64,000 bases of DNA from Gautieria morchelliformis (lineage: Eukaryota; Basidiomycota; Agaricomycetes; Gomphales; Gomphaceae): positions 62,001-126,000 of the forward strand of contig WHVA01000221.1 in assembly GCA_015179125.1 (NCBI GenBank), read 5' to 3'. The notes beneath the pieces are model-generated. The model did not search any database. It was not told where the DNA came from and was given only the letters and a program-made list of their open reading frames with translations. Both the position numbers and the translations under genes were made by a program. Shown in pieces: positions 1-10,764 of this stretch (positions are counted from its first letter, which is position 1; every line of letters begins with the position of its first letter).

Positions 1-1753
1 AACGGCGACGAGGCCGACGACAACGGTCGACGAAGTGACGGAACCGGCGCCGTTAGGTGACTGACTGGCCGCAGCACCGGCAGCAGTACCGGTAGCGGAA
101 GTGGAGGCGCTACCTGCCACGGAGCTGGCAGAGCTGGCAGCAGCGCCGCTGGTGGTGTTTCCATTGGCAGACGTAAGAGCATTCATGATGTCCTGGGGGA
201 TTGTCAAGTTGTTCGCGTTGTTAACTGTAAATTGGCCGCCTTGAACTGCTTGAGGGTTAGCGGCAATCAGGGTCTGCATGTACCTTTAAGATGGGAACAT
301 CAGCGCCCATCGCAAGAACAGGAACAAGAACAAGAAATGCCTGAAATGACACTAACATGACGTTCTGGGCCGTCTGCATCATGGCATCCTGGCTCATACC
401 AGCGCAGTTGGTGCTCATACCCCATCCGTTAGCGTACGCGTTGCCAGCGGTCTTGCTCTTGGTGTATCCCCACATTGCACTCATGTCCGGTTGCTGCCAA
501 GCGATAGCATGAGTCTCAATGCAATTTCAATTGTCTGCAGACGTACCATTGTGAGGTTCGCCATCATAGAGCTCAAAGGCATGTAGCTAGAGGATGATGA
601 GGATGGCATGGCCATTGAAGCGTTTGACATAGAAGCCGAAGGCATGGAAGAACCCATTCCAGTAGGGTCAGCTTGTCCGATGTTGATGCCACCGAACATG
701 CCCTTCTGACAATGACCGGGGACACCACAGTAGAACCAGATGGGGTTGGTGTTGTTGATAACCTGGTTGACTATTGAGGCATCGCGGTTAGTAACATATC
801 TAGGTATAACAAGTTGAAATATATCTTACAAACGAAGCTCTTGTTCTCCATGCCGGAGCTAAAGGCGCCTGCGGCAGACGTCTTGTTGCAGACCTCGAGC
901 GCCGATGATTGGGTCACAGTATGAGGACCGGCACCCCAGACGAAGCTGACGGTGTCGCCGACAGACGCATTGGTAGAGAAGGGAATGTACCGGAGAACGC
1001 TACATGCGCGGTCAGGATTAATAGTTTAAATGGAATATGAGTGGCCTTACCCTTGTGTGGGAGCAACAATAACAGTGTGAGTGACACCGCTGCCACCTGA
1101 GCTGCCACCAGACGCAGCAGGCTGAGTAGCAGATGGAGTCCACATCATGGAGGGTTGGGCATAACTAGCAGCACATTCTGTGTGGCCAAATTTCAAATTA
1201 TATGATAACACCAAAATACGCCAAAACACCTACGCTGCACGCAGCTGTCGTAACCGCTTCCACTCCCGCTCCACGAGTTGCTGCCGGAACCGTAAGACAT
1301 CATGGATGAGCTGGCCATAGGCATTGAGCTGGCCATAGGCATTGAGCTAGCCATCATTGAGCTGGCCATCATTGAGCTTGAGCTGTACATGGGCATGGAG
1401 CTCTCCATTGGCATTGAGCTCGCCATCATTGAGTCCGCCATCATAGACGAACTCGGCGTTGGCATGGAGCCGCTGGAAGACAATTGAGCCATTTAGATCG
1501 AGGGTGTGTAATCGAACCACTGACTAGCCATTGCTACCGCCAGATGCACTAGGGGCGTCAGACATAGGAATGCCATTAGGGGCTGACACGGCGACTTCAT
1601 CGCCAACGACGCTGTCACGAGGGACCATGGGAGCTACATGAAAAGCACGAGGTGAGTAGGAGGCCATAAGTACGGATGAGAGAGAGAGAGCATACCCGCA
1701 GAGGAGACAGAAACGAGAGCCGCAGCAGAGATCAAATGAACGAAGTGAACCAT
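1..1753 (-). CDS. Extracellular Met/Ser-rich cupredoxin (partial, 3' end beyond window)
   Basis: Multi-exon gene read leftward. It starts at 1753 with a short hydrophobic signal peptide (MVHFVHLISAAAL), followed by an intron. The next exons encode a Ser/Met-rich region (1302-1460) and then a blue-copper-like fold: SVGDTVSFVWGAGPHTVT near 920-970, and NPIWFYCGVPGHCQKGM near 690-750, which holds the His...Cys...His...Met pattern of a type-1 copper site. The tail after about 250 is Ser/Thr/Ala-rich and becomes hydrophobic at the window edge, suggesting a GPI-anchor signal. The family (extracellular serine-rich proteins of basidiomycetes) is known to be secreted or wall-attached. The copper ligands are visible; a role in copper binding or electron transfer is inferred. 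The stop codon lies outside the window. Confidence 0.85.
1302..1460 (-). repeat. Degenerate repeat encoding SSMPMAS/SSMMAS units
   Basis: On the plus strand the motif gagctggccat(c/a)-att/ggc recurs about every 18-24 bp. Read on the minus strand it encodes alternating SSMPMAS and SSMMAS units, giving more than 15 methionines in about 55 residues. It is an expanding in-frame minisatellite inside the cupredoxin gene. Confidence 0.85.
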
Positions 1754-2513
1754 TGTGAGGTCGGGTGTGATGACACGAAAAGAAAGATCGCGGGCCGAGT
1801 CGTTGATTGCGCTAAGTATGAATCCTCTCGGAGGTGTTGGCAAGCAGCTCGAGGTCTCTATCAAAGAGCAGTATCCCGGTAGGTCAAAGAGTGAATCCGA
1901 GACTGAGCTCGAGAACTGTTGGGGGGAAAAGAGAAGGAGTGAGTCACAGGGAATCAAACGAAATTTAAAAGACTGACCGTAGGACAAGGAAAAGACGAAA
2001 GAGGGAGGCAAGGGGAATGAGGGTAAAGGGGAAGCGTGAGTGTGAGACATTGAATTTATAACAGAACTTAGTATAGGTTGTCAAGACTTTTGGAACTCCG
2101 CGATCACCGCTAACCCCCGGAATAGAGCAAAGCAGTGATGTTACTCATGATGGGTCAGATTTGCCGTATGATGCTCGACGCTGTTTTGATTCGTGCCAGG
2201 ATCTTGACATTTCCAGTCAAATATTGATTGACCTTCGTTTCCCAGCTCTTATCGTGGTGAAACTCTTCACCTCTTGTGAAGCGGTGCTCAAACGTAGTAT
2301 GGCTTCCGCCCTTGCCTCAGTTGATCTGGGCGTTCCATGATGCCTCAGTTGATCTGGGTGTTCAATGATGGTGGTTGATGTGCAATCTCAGCTCGTCTCA
2401 CAACCGGTCATCCCGGGATTCTCAACCCTTGCAACCCGTTTACCGCGTCTGCCAATTATTGGTATACATCCGCGAGCGACAGCTCTCGCTTATAATAATA
2501 ACGTACCAGAGGC
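1754..2513. other. Intergenic stretch without a supported gene
   Basis: This holds the promoter side of the cupredoxin gene and the 3' flank of the Mso1-like gene. I see no coding pattern. The only structure is a two-copy 28-bp tandem repeat near its middle. Confidence 0.6.
2313..2368. repeat. Two-copy 28-bp tandem repeat
   Basis: Two adjacent 28-bp units beginning tgcctcagttgatctggg, differing at two positions. They lie between the cupredoxin and Mso1-like genes. Confidence 0.9.
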
Positions 2514-3604
2514 TTACACGCCTCTCCTTCTCCCAGGTCCAGCAGGTAAACCAACCCGGCGCGTCTCACCACTACCGTCAGGACTTTGCTCACTAACCCT
2601 CGAAGTAGTCATGTCTCGGAGTTGAGCCTCCGACTGTGACGATGGTGCGGATCCAGATCCCGTTTGCATAGACCGCTTGGCATCTCGAATAGCCCTTAGT
2701 CTGTTAGTTGCTCGAGACCCTCCCCCGTCACCAGTATCTGCCGGCGGTCGTCGTGCAACAGGAGCTGTACTCGATGGGGACACCGCAGCTCGGTCGTAAA
2801 CCTCACGCAGACCTCCTCGTTGACGGGGTTCGGGGTCGTGATCAGGCATGAATCGGTCTTCATAGTTTCTCGATACATTCCACGCCTTCGGAGCTACTCC
2901 GCGCTCTTGCTCGTCAAACAACCACGAAGGAAGGTCTGCTGGTGATCGAGCGCGATCCAAGTGGTATGCCTTCATGGCCTTGGTGAGACGTGACTCCTCG
3001 CCTGGCGGAGTCTCTGCACTTGCAGGAATGCTTGTAAATTTTGGCGTGTCGCAATGCAAGGTTAAGCCCACCTTCGCCGTCAGCCAGAACGGACTTCTTC
3101 CAGGCCTGACTTACATTGACGGAGAGAGTGCCTGCTACGGTAGTTACGCGACTCCAGAGATCATCGCCATACCCTGCAATTGATGCAGTGGGGCCTGTCA
3201 CAGGATCAATCATGATTAACACGCGTTGTGGGCGACAGACCTTCAGTTGGAAGACCCTCAGAGTCTCCATCTTCCGTCTGCACCGCTGGTTTTCTCCGGG
3301 AAGACGCCCAGGCAGCCCCAGTGCGTCTGGGTCGGTCCTCCTCGAGACTTGTGCGAGAAGATGGTGCCTTCATGCGGTCGAGGAATGATGAACCACTAGC
3401 AGATGAGCTAGTTGAGGAGGAGTTGGTTTGCATATTGTCTCGCGAGGTGTGCGGGCGTGTGCTCTTTAAAGATGGCATTCGTGGTGTAGATGGTAATGGA
3501 GAACGTGACCGAGCCCTATCGCTATTCTCTTCACGACTGGGCCGTCCAGCGGACCTTGCGCGAGAACCTGGAGCTACGCGTGAGGGAACCGAGAGAGAGG
3601 ACAT
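2514..3604 (-). CDS. Mso1-like (Sec1-binding) secretory protein
   Basis: Two- or three-exon gene on the minus strand. Exon 1 (3604 to about 3230) is low-complexity, rich in Ser/Arg/Pro. After an intron a conserved block reads YGDDLWSRVTTVAGTLSVN followed by VSQAWKKS (about 3060-3190). A short intron then leads to ETPPGEESRLTKAMKAYHL and a DLPSWLFDE motif (about 2900-3020), and the tail is Ser/Pro/Arg-rich to the stop at 2514. The WSRVTT...TLxVNVSxAW block resembles the Sec1-binding region of fungal Mso1, which helps Sec1 act on exocytic SNAREs. That match is from memory of the family and is moderate. The GTAAGT inside VNVS could also serve as a splice donor, so the middle exon is uncertain. 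It is divergent from the SQR gene. Confidence 0.55.
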
Positions 3605-3724
3605 GATGCCAGCTCAAGAAGTTGGTTACTTGTATATAAGCCCTGTGGCTCGGATATCGCCGGAACCTAGGTACTTACATAAATGAAGTCACACAGAAAT
3701 CAACACCCACCTTTCAAAATTGCC
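3605..3724. promoter_or_regulatory. 120-bp divergent promoter (Mso1-like / SQR)
   Basis: Start codons of the Mso1-like gene (minus) and SQR gene (plus) are separated by only 120 bp, so both promoters must lie here. A TATA-like tatataag is present at 3633-3640. Assignment is by position only. Confidence 0.45.
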
Positions 3725-5530
3725 ATGACAGTTCTCAGCCGGCTGCCGGTTACTGTCGCTCCTCGCCGTGCGACTGCAGTATGGACAAGGTTTGCGAGCA
3801 CAGAGGCGGCCAATATGCCGAAAGCTAAGGTGCTCGTGGTTGGTGGAGGTTCGACACAGAACGTTGTGGGCAAATGTTCTTTCAGTGACATCTTCAGCAG
3901 GGACCGGCGGTTTGACTGTTGCAAATCAAATATTCAATAGGTTCAAGAAAAGCGGTAAGCCTTTGCAGGGTGGAGACATTATGATCTTGGACAATGCATA
4001 CGTGAGAGCTATTGTCCTTTGCCATTGCTCAAGATACCCTCACTCAAGTGTCCGATACATAGTATCACTATTATCAGGTAAACACGTTCTGTGTGGCGTT
4101 AATGTTTTCAATAAAGTTACCAACAGCCCGGGTGGACGCTCGTTGGCGGAGGGTTGAAAGATAAGGGTTCCAAGGCACTACGACGCCCTCTGGCCTCTCT
4201 TGTTCCTCCGCACATTACTCTTCGCCCAGAAAATGTCGCCACTTTTTCACCATCAACTTCCTCTGTCACCACGTCCTCAGGGGACACCATTTCCTATGAT
4301 ATTTTGGTCGTAGCTGCTGGGATACAAATTAATTGGGAAAGTATATCCGGCGGCCTTTCTGGTGCACTCGCCGATCCTTTGTCTGGGGTATCGTCAATAT
4401 ACTCATACAATACCTGCGATAAGACATGGCACGATATAGAGGCCATGCGTACCGGGAAGGCCATTTTTACGCAACCTGCTGGACCCGTGAAATGTGCTGG
4501 AGGTAACTTGCGCGTTTGCTTGAGTATCAGCGACCGTCTATGACAATGAAGCGCAGCCCCTCAAAAGATCATGTGGCTGGCCTGGGACCGTTTTAGGCAA
4601 ACGGGTAGGGGGGGCAACATTAAAATTGAATTCTGGAATGGGATGCCGACCATGTTTAGGTACGGTGAAAGGAAAACTTTGCAATTTGTATGCTTTTCAT
4701 CTGATACCTACCTTCCTTCTTGTAGTGTGCCAAAGTACGCGGAAATACTCAATACCATCCGCATTGAGCGAGACATTCGTGCGGAGTTTTCGCACAATCT
4801 TGTCTCGATTGAACCCGCTAGTCGTATCGCGACTTTCAAGAAAGCTGATGGCTCGACTGTTGAGACTGATTACTCATTCTTGCATGTCACGCCTCCCATG
4901 GGGGCCCCAAATTTCATTAAAGAGTCTCCCATTGCTGATGCGGCAGGTTGGGTAAATGTGAACGAGTCTACTTTGCAACACAAGAATCCCGAGTATAGCA
5001 ACGTATTTGCATTGGGCGATTGTTCCAGTCTGCCGACGTCCAAGACCGCAGCTGCCATTACGGCACAGGCTCCTGTTGTCGCCGAAAATGTGTTCAGGTT
5101 GATGGACACAGGAAAAATTAGTAATGCGGCATATGATGGGTACACTAGTTGCCCTGTGAGTGCCTCCATAAAGTGTTTTATTTGCAGACACTGAGCTGAG
5201 ATGATGTGGAAGCTTCTCACCTCGTATAACAAGCTATTGCTGGCTGAATTTACATATGGCGCAAAACCGAAGGAAACATTCCATAATATGTTGAGCATCG
5301 ACCAGGGGAAGCCCAGGAGGTGTGTTTGAATCAGCTGCAAAGTAGTACGGCGTTGCTTACTTTAGACCCAGGTCGTTTTATTACTTGAAACGGGTAATTA
5401 TGGATTTCCGATTTATCTGAACATTCTCTTATCAGTTTTGCAGGACTTTTTCCCTTGGGTGTACTTTAATTACTTTGTGACCGGGAAATGGTTCGGCCCC
5501 CGCGGATTCTCGCGCCCAGATTTCTCATGA
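3725..5530 (+). CDS. SQR/HMT2: Mitochondrial sulfide:quinone oxidoreductase
   Basis: Oxidises sulfide and passes electrons to ubiquinone at the inner mitochondrial membrane. An Arg/Ser-rich N-terminus (MTVLSRLPVTVAPRRATAVW) looks like a mitochondrial presequence. It is followed by the FAD-binding motif KVLVVGGG and, across an intron, GTGGLTVANQI. Then come DNAYYHYYQPGWTLVGGG, the PAGPVKCAGG segment with a conserved Cys, APQKIMWLA, and the C-terminal ALGDCSSLPTSKTAAA flavin contact. The last exons give a KWFGPRGFSRPDFS end at 5528-5530. At least seven introns are needed, including a 15-nt microexon at 4063-4077. Length (about 440 aa) fits the family. Motifs are intact and no break is seen. Confidence 0.92.
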
Positions 5531-5752
5531 AAACGAAGCTTAGAGAATTGTATATTTGTATACTACCAGTTATGCTACGCTAGTATAGCTTCGCGAGCAA
5601 TGACCACCGGTAGTGGCCAAGTGATGACCCTTGGTTAACGTTAATAGCAACCCTGTTGATAAGATCGGGACCTACGCCGAGGTTATTATACTAACAATCG
5701 ACTGGTTACTGACCTGCACTCCTCCCCGCGTGCACGAGGTCCACAGCGTGTC

Positions 5753-7699
5753 TCACAGGTTGTTGATGGGGATGTTCCGCTGTTGGTAGCCGAACCAGCG
5801 AGGTAGCGTGCGTCGCAGCGGCGTCTGAGTTGACATTTGCAGGTCCTCGATCGCGCTGGCCCATCGCACGAGCTCCGCCTCCGCGAACGCCGTCTGCATG
5901 ATCGCCAACCCGAACGGCATCCCCGTGTTGCTGTGCGTGCCGGCCGGGACTGTCACCATCGGATACCCAGCCTGCGCCGCGATCTGGTACGTCTGCCCAA
6001 CGTCCGGCGGCACCAGTAGGCCAGAGAGCTGCTTGCCATCGTAGCGCAGCGCAGCGTCGATGCCGCCCTCGCGCGTCGAGCGCTGGCAGAAGCTGAGAGC
6101 TTGGAAGTACGTCGCGTCCCTTATGCCTTTGGTGGCAAGCGAGGCGAGGAAGCTGTCTTGGCCGGAGAAGAAAGCGGGGTTGCCGAGGGGCCATGGGTTG
6201 CCGCCTTCGGAGCCGTCGTTGTCGAAGTTGTACTGGACGATGTCCTCGAGCGAGCGGATGTTGGTGTTCTTGAGCTCGGACAGATAGGTCCTAATGTTGT
6301 TGTAGAAATCGACTTTGACAACTGTGAACTCCGACTCGTTTGGAAATCCGCGAGTGGTTCCGAAGTCCCAATTCCAACCATTGGGGCTCACGATCGTTTG
6401 GAAATCAGGCAGCTCTGTCCCGTTGATGATGGTCGCGCCGGCGGACTCGATCAGCTTCACAAGCTCAACAAGCTTTTGTTGTTGCTCGGCATCCGCTAAT
6501 GCCCAGAAGCTCTTCCACGGCAGACCAAACGTGGAGTTCTTCAGGGCATCCTTGGTAGTTAGGAATTGAGCGTATCCTCCCTTGGGGGTTTTGCCTTGCT
6601 GAGCAGATGTGTAGTTGTCTCGTGAATCTATGCCATATATAACATCCAACACATACGTTGCATCCCGTACTGTCCGAGCGAATATACCAACTGAGTCCTG
6701 ATGCTCGCTCTCTGGAATGACACTGTTCCAGACGTCAGATCTCTGCGACTTGCAATGTAAGGTCACACAGAGACTCACCCAGCTCGTGAGGTCAGCCCAA
6801 CGGTAGGTTTAATACCCACAACGGCGTTCCTCTCCGCAGGGTTAATTACTACGCCACGACGTCAATATCGGCACAGTTGCAGCACGATTCGCTCTGGACA
6901 GGGGCCCACTCACCACTGCCGTCCGTCTCAGTGCCCAGGGTAAATGCCATGGCATTCGCTCCAACAGCCGATGCGCTCCCGGAACTGCTTCCTCCCGGAT
7001 TGACCGTCAAGTTATAGGGGCTCCTGCACTGTCCGCCCCTGGGAGAATAGCCCTCAGAATAGTTGTTGCTTCGCATATCAGCCCATTCACTCAACGTCGC
7101 CTTGCCAAACAGGACTGCACCAGCCTGTCGCAGCCGAGCCACGACGAACGCGTCTCGCGGAACGATGTTGCCAAGCAGCGCCCAGCTGCCAGCGGTAGTC
7201 TCCATCTTGTCCTCGGTCGCAATGTTGTCCTTAACCATGAACGGGATACCGTGAAGACGACCGCGCACCTTCCCATCCCGGCGTTCAGCGTCGAGCTTCG
7301 CGGCGATTTCCATCACATCGGGGTTGAGCTGCATGAGAACGCTTCCAATATTGTTTAGCCTGCATCCTGAACAACTGTGCGTGCATATGGAATTATCACA
7401 TACTCGATATATACGTTCGTCTGGTGAATTCTCTGCAGGTAACACAAGACCAGCTGCTGGGACGTCAGGCGGCCCTGGGTCATCGCCAGCTGCATCTGGT
7501 CGATGGTGGCCTCCTCCAGAACGAAGCCATAGCAATCCGGCATGGGAAATAGACTCGCAGTGCCGGCGTCCTGCATCAGTGGGAAGACTGCATTGTCCAG
7601 CGAGTCGGGTTCGTCACCAAAATCCTGTGCCAGCGCCGGCAATGCCAGACTGGTGCAGACGGCGAACACCAAAGACAGCCAGAACCGCGCAGTAATCAT
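5753..7699 (-). CDS. Secreted amidase (amidase-signature family)
   Basis: The protein begins at 7699 with a clear signal peptide (MITARFWLSLVFAVCTSLAL then PALAQD). The amidase signature follows: the Lys of PFMVKDNIAT, the Ser-rich NPGGSSSGSASAV stretch, and GTETDGS supplying the nucleophilic Ser, together the Ser-cisSer-Lys triad. Introns fall near 7370, 6870 and 6740. The C-terminal part (FGLAIMQTAFAEAELVRWA) is typical of the family. Such enzymes hydrolyse carboxylic amides. Substrate cannot be told, and secretion sets it apart from GatA. Stop at 5753. The gene is convergent with SQR across about 220 bp. Confidence 0.9.
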
Positions 7700-8008
7700 T
7701 GGAAGGTTTGCGAACAAGTACAAGGGAGTCCCAAAGAAAATTTTCCGCGTCGTTCCAGCGTGATGGAGCAATCCGCGATAGGGCTAGGCTCCGGATTGAC
7801 TCATGCTATGATGATAATGATAAATTACTTCATGCCGACGAGTGTAAAGCCTCGGACACCACATGTCGACTCGACCTAGCTCTAGCGCGAAGTATACCGT
7901 ATCTTGCAGACTCTTGCATGGTGATTCAGAGGTCTTGCTTTGACACGTGCTGCACGTGACCAGCTTTGCTTGTTGCCACTTACCACCACGTTCCGACCCC
8001 CCGCCTAT

Positions 8009-10635
8009 ATGTCGCGTCTTACTTCGACCGAAGTGATCCATCGAGGGGAATATCTGGAGCCGGAATTCGATCCCATGTCGCTTACTGTGCCGCATCTTCT
8101 CTCCATCTTAACTCTCCACGCTGTCAAATATCCAACCCCGTACAGTAAATCGAAGTTGGTGCAAGCATTCAATGACGAGATCAAGCCGCGCATAAAGCAG
8201 TTAAAGAAAGAGCGGCTCAAGCGGGAGGGTTCGGTCGCCAGCTCGCATGGGATCGTTGATGGGATAACTGGCGAATCGATGAGTGATGTACACCCACCCA
8301 TGATTAGAAATCATATGTGTTATAACGCGAGTATACAACAGGATGCGGCACCGCCACCCCAGCCACCACCAAGGAGATCCTCCAGAAGGCTTTCCAGGCC
8401 CCCTTCCCAGACGCCTTCACCAACAAAACCCGAGCCTGTGAGTTATATCGATTCTGCGGAAATCTGTGCCATTTGGCCTGATGTACTGTGTAACGAAGCC
8501 AAAGCGTCGGCGTTCTTCCGCTGGACCTTCTTTGTCGAGGACCTCGTCTAGGATTGTTGAGCCAGTGGAGCCCGCCTTGCTGGAGGAAAGCGAACCCGAG
8601 GAAAAGCCTGCTAAGAAGGTGGTCAGGCCAAGGAAGAGCGTAAGTGTTCCGTTACTTTTGCATACGTTCTGCGATCCTGATATGGACTCGTTTAGGCTGC
8701 TGCGGCAGGTCCCCAAGGGCGGAGAGTGTCACAAACGGTAAATCATCCTGTATGTGCGTATGCAGCTTTACCTTAAACTATAATGCAGGAGGACGTGGAC
8801 GGATGGTCCGATAACAACGTGTTTCAGTCTGGAGCCGAGTCATCCTCGCCAGCACGCCCTTCCCCAAGCGGCAGAGGAGCTCTTACCGTGCGCCGGCCAA
8901 TTCGTCGCGGGAGGACGTCCTTTTCTGCTCCTCCGCAGGTCCCTTCCTCCTCTCCATTTGCTGCTCCACCGACATCTCATACGTTTGATCCCGAGCTACC
9001 TGTGGCAGCTAAGCTGCCGCGCCGTAACCTACGCGCCGCTCAAGGCACTGAGACTACCAATGGTGCATTGAAACTCGCATTGAGACACATGAGTCGCGAG
9101 GTGGAAATGCGCTCTTCATCCCCTCTACTAGAAGAAGAGTATGAAGATGCAGTAGACCCTGCAGAGAGGTCATTCGGCGACGACGAGGTACTCGATGAGG
9201 ATGTCAAATTCAACACAGAAGTATCAAAAGCACTGGCCAATGGTGGCTCACAACGAGTTGTTGGCCAACGGAACGTTAGCCAATCTCAGGGTGTCTTTTC
9301 CTGGGCGCGCATTGCTTTGGGTGCAATCACATTAGCATTACTTACGGCCATTGCTTCGTACAAAGTGCAATCAGCAACGATTGGATATTGTTACCCTGGA
9401 ACAGACACAAACGCCATTTTAGGGGAGCGAAAAGCAGCACGTCTCGCTGCTCAGGAGTGTACGGAGCGTTTGGCAAACCAATCTGGCAATGACCATCAGG
9501 CTTCCAACGTAACATGCACCCCTCTTCCCTTGCTGACTCTTTCGGAACCCATGGCGTGCGCACCATGCCCAGCTCATGCATACTGCACTCCCGACATGGT
9601 TACATGCGAGCCGTCGTTTGTGTTGCGCCAACATCCTCTGGCAAAGATCCCGTTCCTGCCTCAGCTCTTTGACGGTATGCCCGGTTTGGGGCCTGTTGCA
9701 TTTCCTCCCAGCTGTGTAGAGGATGAGGAGCGGAAGAGGAATATTGGTCGACTGGGGGTTGCACTTGAGAATTATTTGGCTTTAACACGAGGGCACCGGG
9801 TGTGCGTCGGTCTGACCAGGCCAGCCGGCGACGGGGGTGAGGCTGCGCAGTTGGGCCTTCAAGTAGAACGAGTTCATGACCATTTGAAGAAGATCACTGT
9901 GATTCAGGTATATTGCCGTGTCCTCCGTCTTCGTCAACTCTGATGCATCGTCGTATCATAGAAAAATCTGGTTAAAGCAGACGAGTTTGAAGGCCTGTTT
10001 GATCAGGCTATAGCTGACTTACAGCGATTCGGATATGTCCTTATGGACCAGGATTCAAGGTAGGCTCGACTTCATTTCCATTTGGGCGTATGTCAATATT
10101 CACGCTTTTACTAGTGGTGCCACATATATTGCTGCTGTTCGCATTCACTTGGATCTTCCATGCAAGATCCGAGTTGTAGCGAGAAACACGTGGAACGAAT
10201 GGAAAGGCTATGTCTTCGGTGAGCCCAAGCCATAAGTGTTTAATCTACCTTCTCACTTGGGCTACAGCTTCCTTGCTTCTGATCATCTCGGCATATTGGA
10301 CAAAGGGAAAGATCGCGGCACGACAGATGGAGTCTCGTAGAGTGGGAGACCTTGTCCAGGTCGCGCTCGACAGACTGCGGAACCAGGAGCTTGCCCATCA
10401 CACAGACCCCGTCTCGACGCCACATATCTACTTGTCGTCATTGCACCTCCGCGATGTGATTCTGCAGGACGAGCACTCTATCCCTGCCAGACGCCGGTTG
10501 TGGGACAAAGTAGAGAAGATCGTAGAAGGTAATACAAACGTGCGAGCGAGCGTCGAGGAGCTCATAGGTGGAGACGAAGGTCGTGTATGGCGATGGGTCG
10601 GTGGTGCACACAGGAACAACATCAAGTCGCAGTGA
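8009..10635 (+). CDS. SRC1/HEH: Inner nuclear membrane protein Src1/Heh (HeH + MSC domains)
   Basis: The N-terminus (LTVPHLLSILTLHAVKYPT, then YSKSKLVQAFNDEI) is a HeH/LEM-like helix-extension-helix DNA-binding fold. Next comes a basic, Ser/Pro-rich nucleoplasmic linker (KRRRSSAGPS, VRRPIRRGRTS) that may carry the nuclear import signal, then a first membrane segment near 9305-9360 (ARIALGAITLALLTAIASY). The lumenal part has paired cysteines (CAPCPAHAYC). A second membrane segment (LIYLLTWATASLLLIISAYW) lies near 10250, and a C-terminal winged-helix-like MSC domain includes TPHIYLSSLHLRDVIL. This order is that of yeast Src1/Heh2 and animal Man1, which tether chromatin and survey nuclear pores. 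Introns lie near 8440, 8640-8790, 9910 and 10060-10240. Stop 10635. Confidence 0.88.
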
Positions 10636-10764
10636 GCACTATCTAGGAGGAAGGACGTTTTTCAAACGTGGTTTCCGACTTTCTTGTTTACAACCATTAG
10701 TAGTGTAATTGTAGGCGCTGTAGTAGCACACTGTAAAACGGGATACGAAATAAAACTGTCCGCG

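Noticed and set aside
1302..1487. Plus-strand open frame encoding ELAIGIELAII repeats
   Set aside because: It is the antisense of the Met/Ser repeat of the cupredoxin gene. The minus-strand reading fits the splice structure and domain order.
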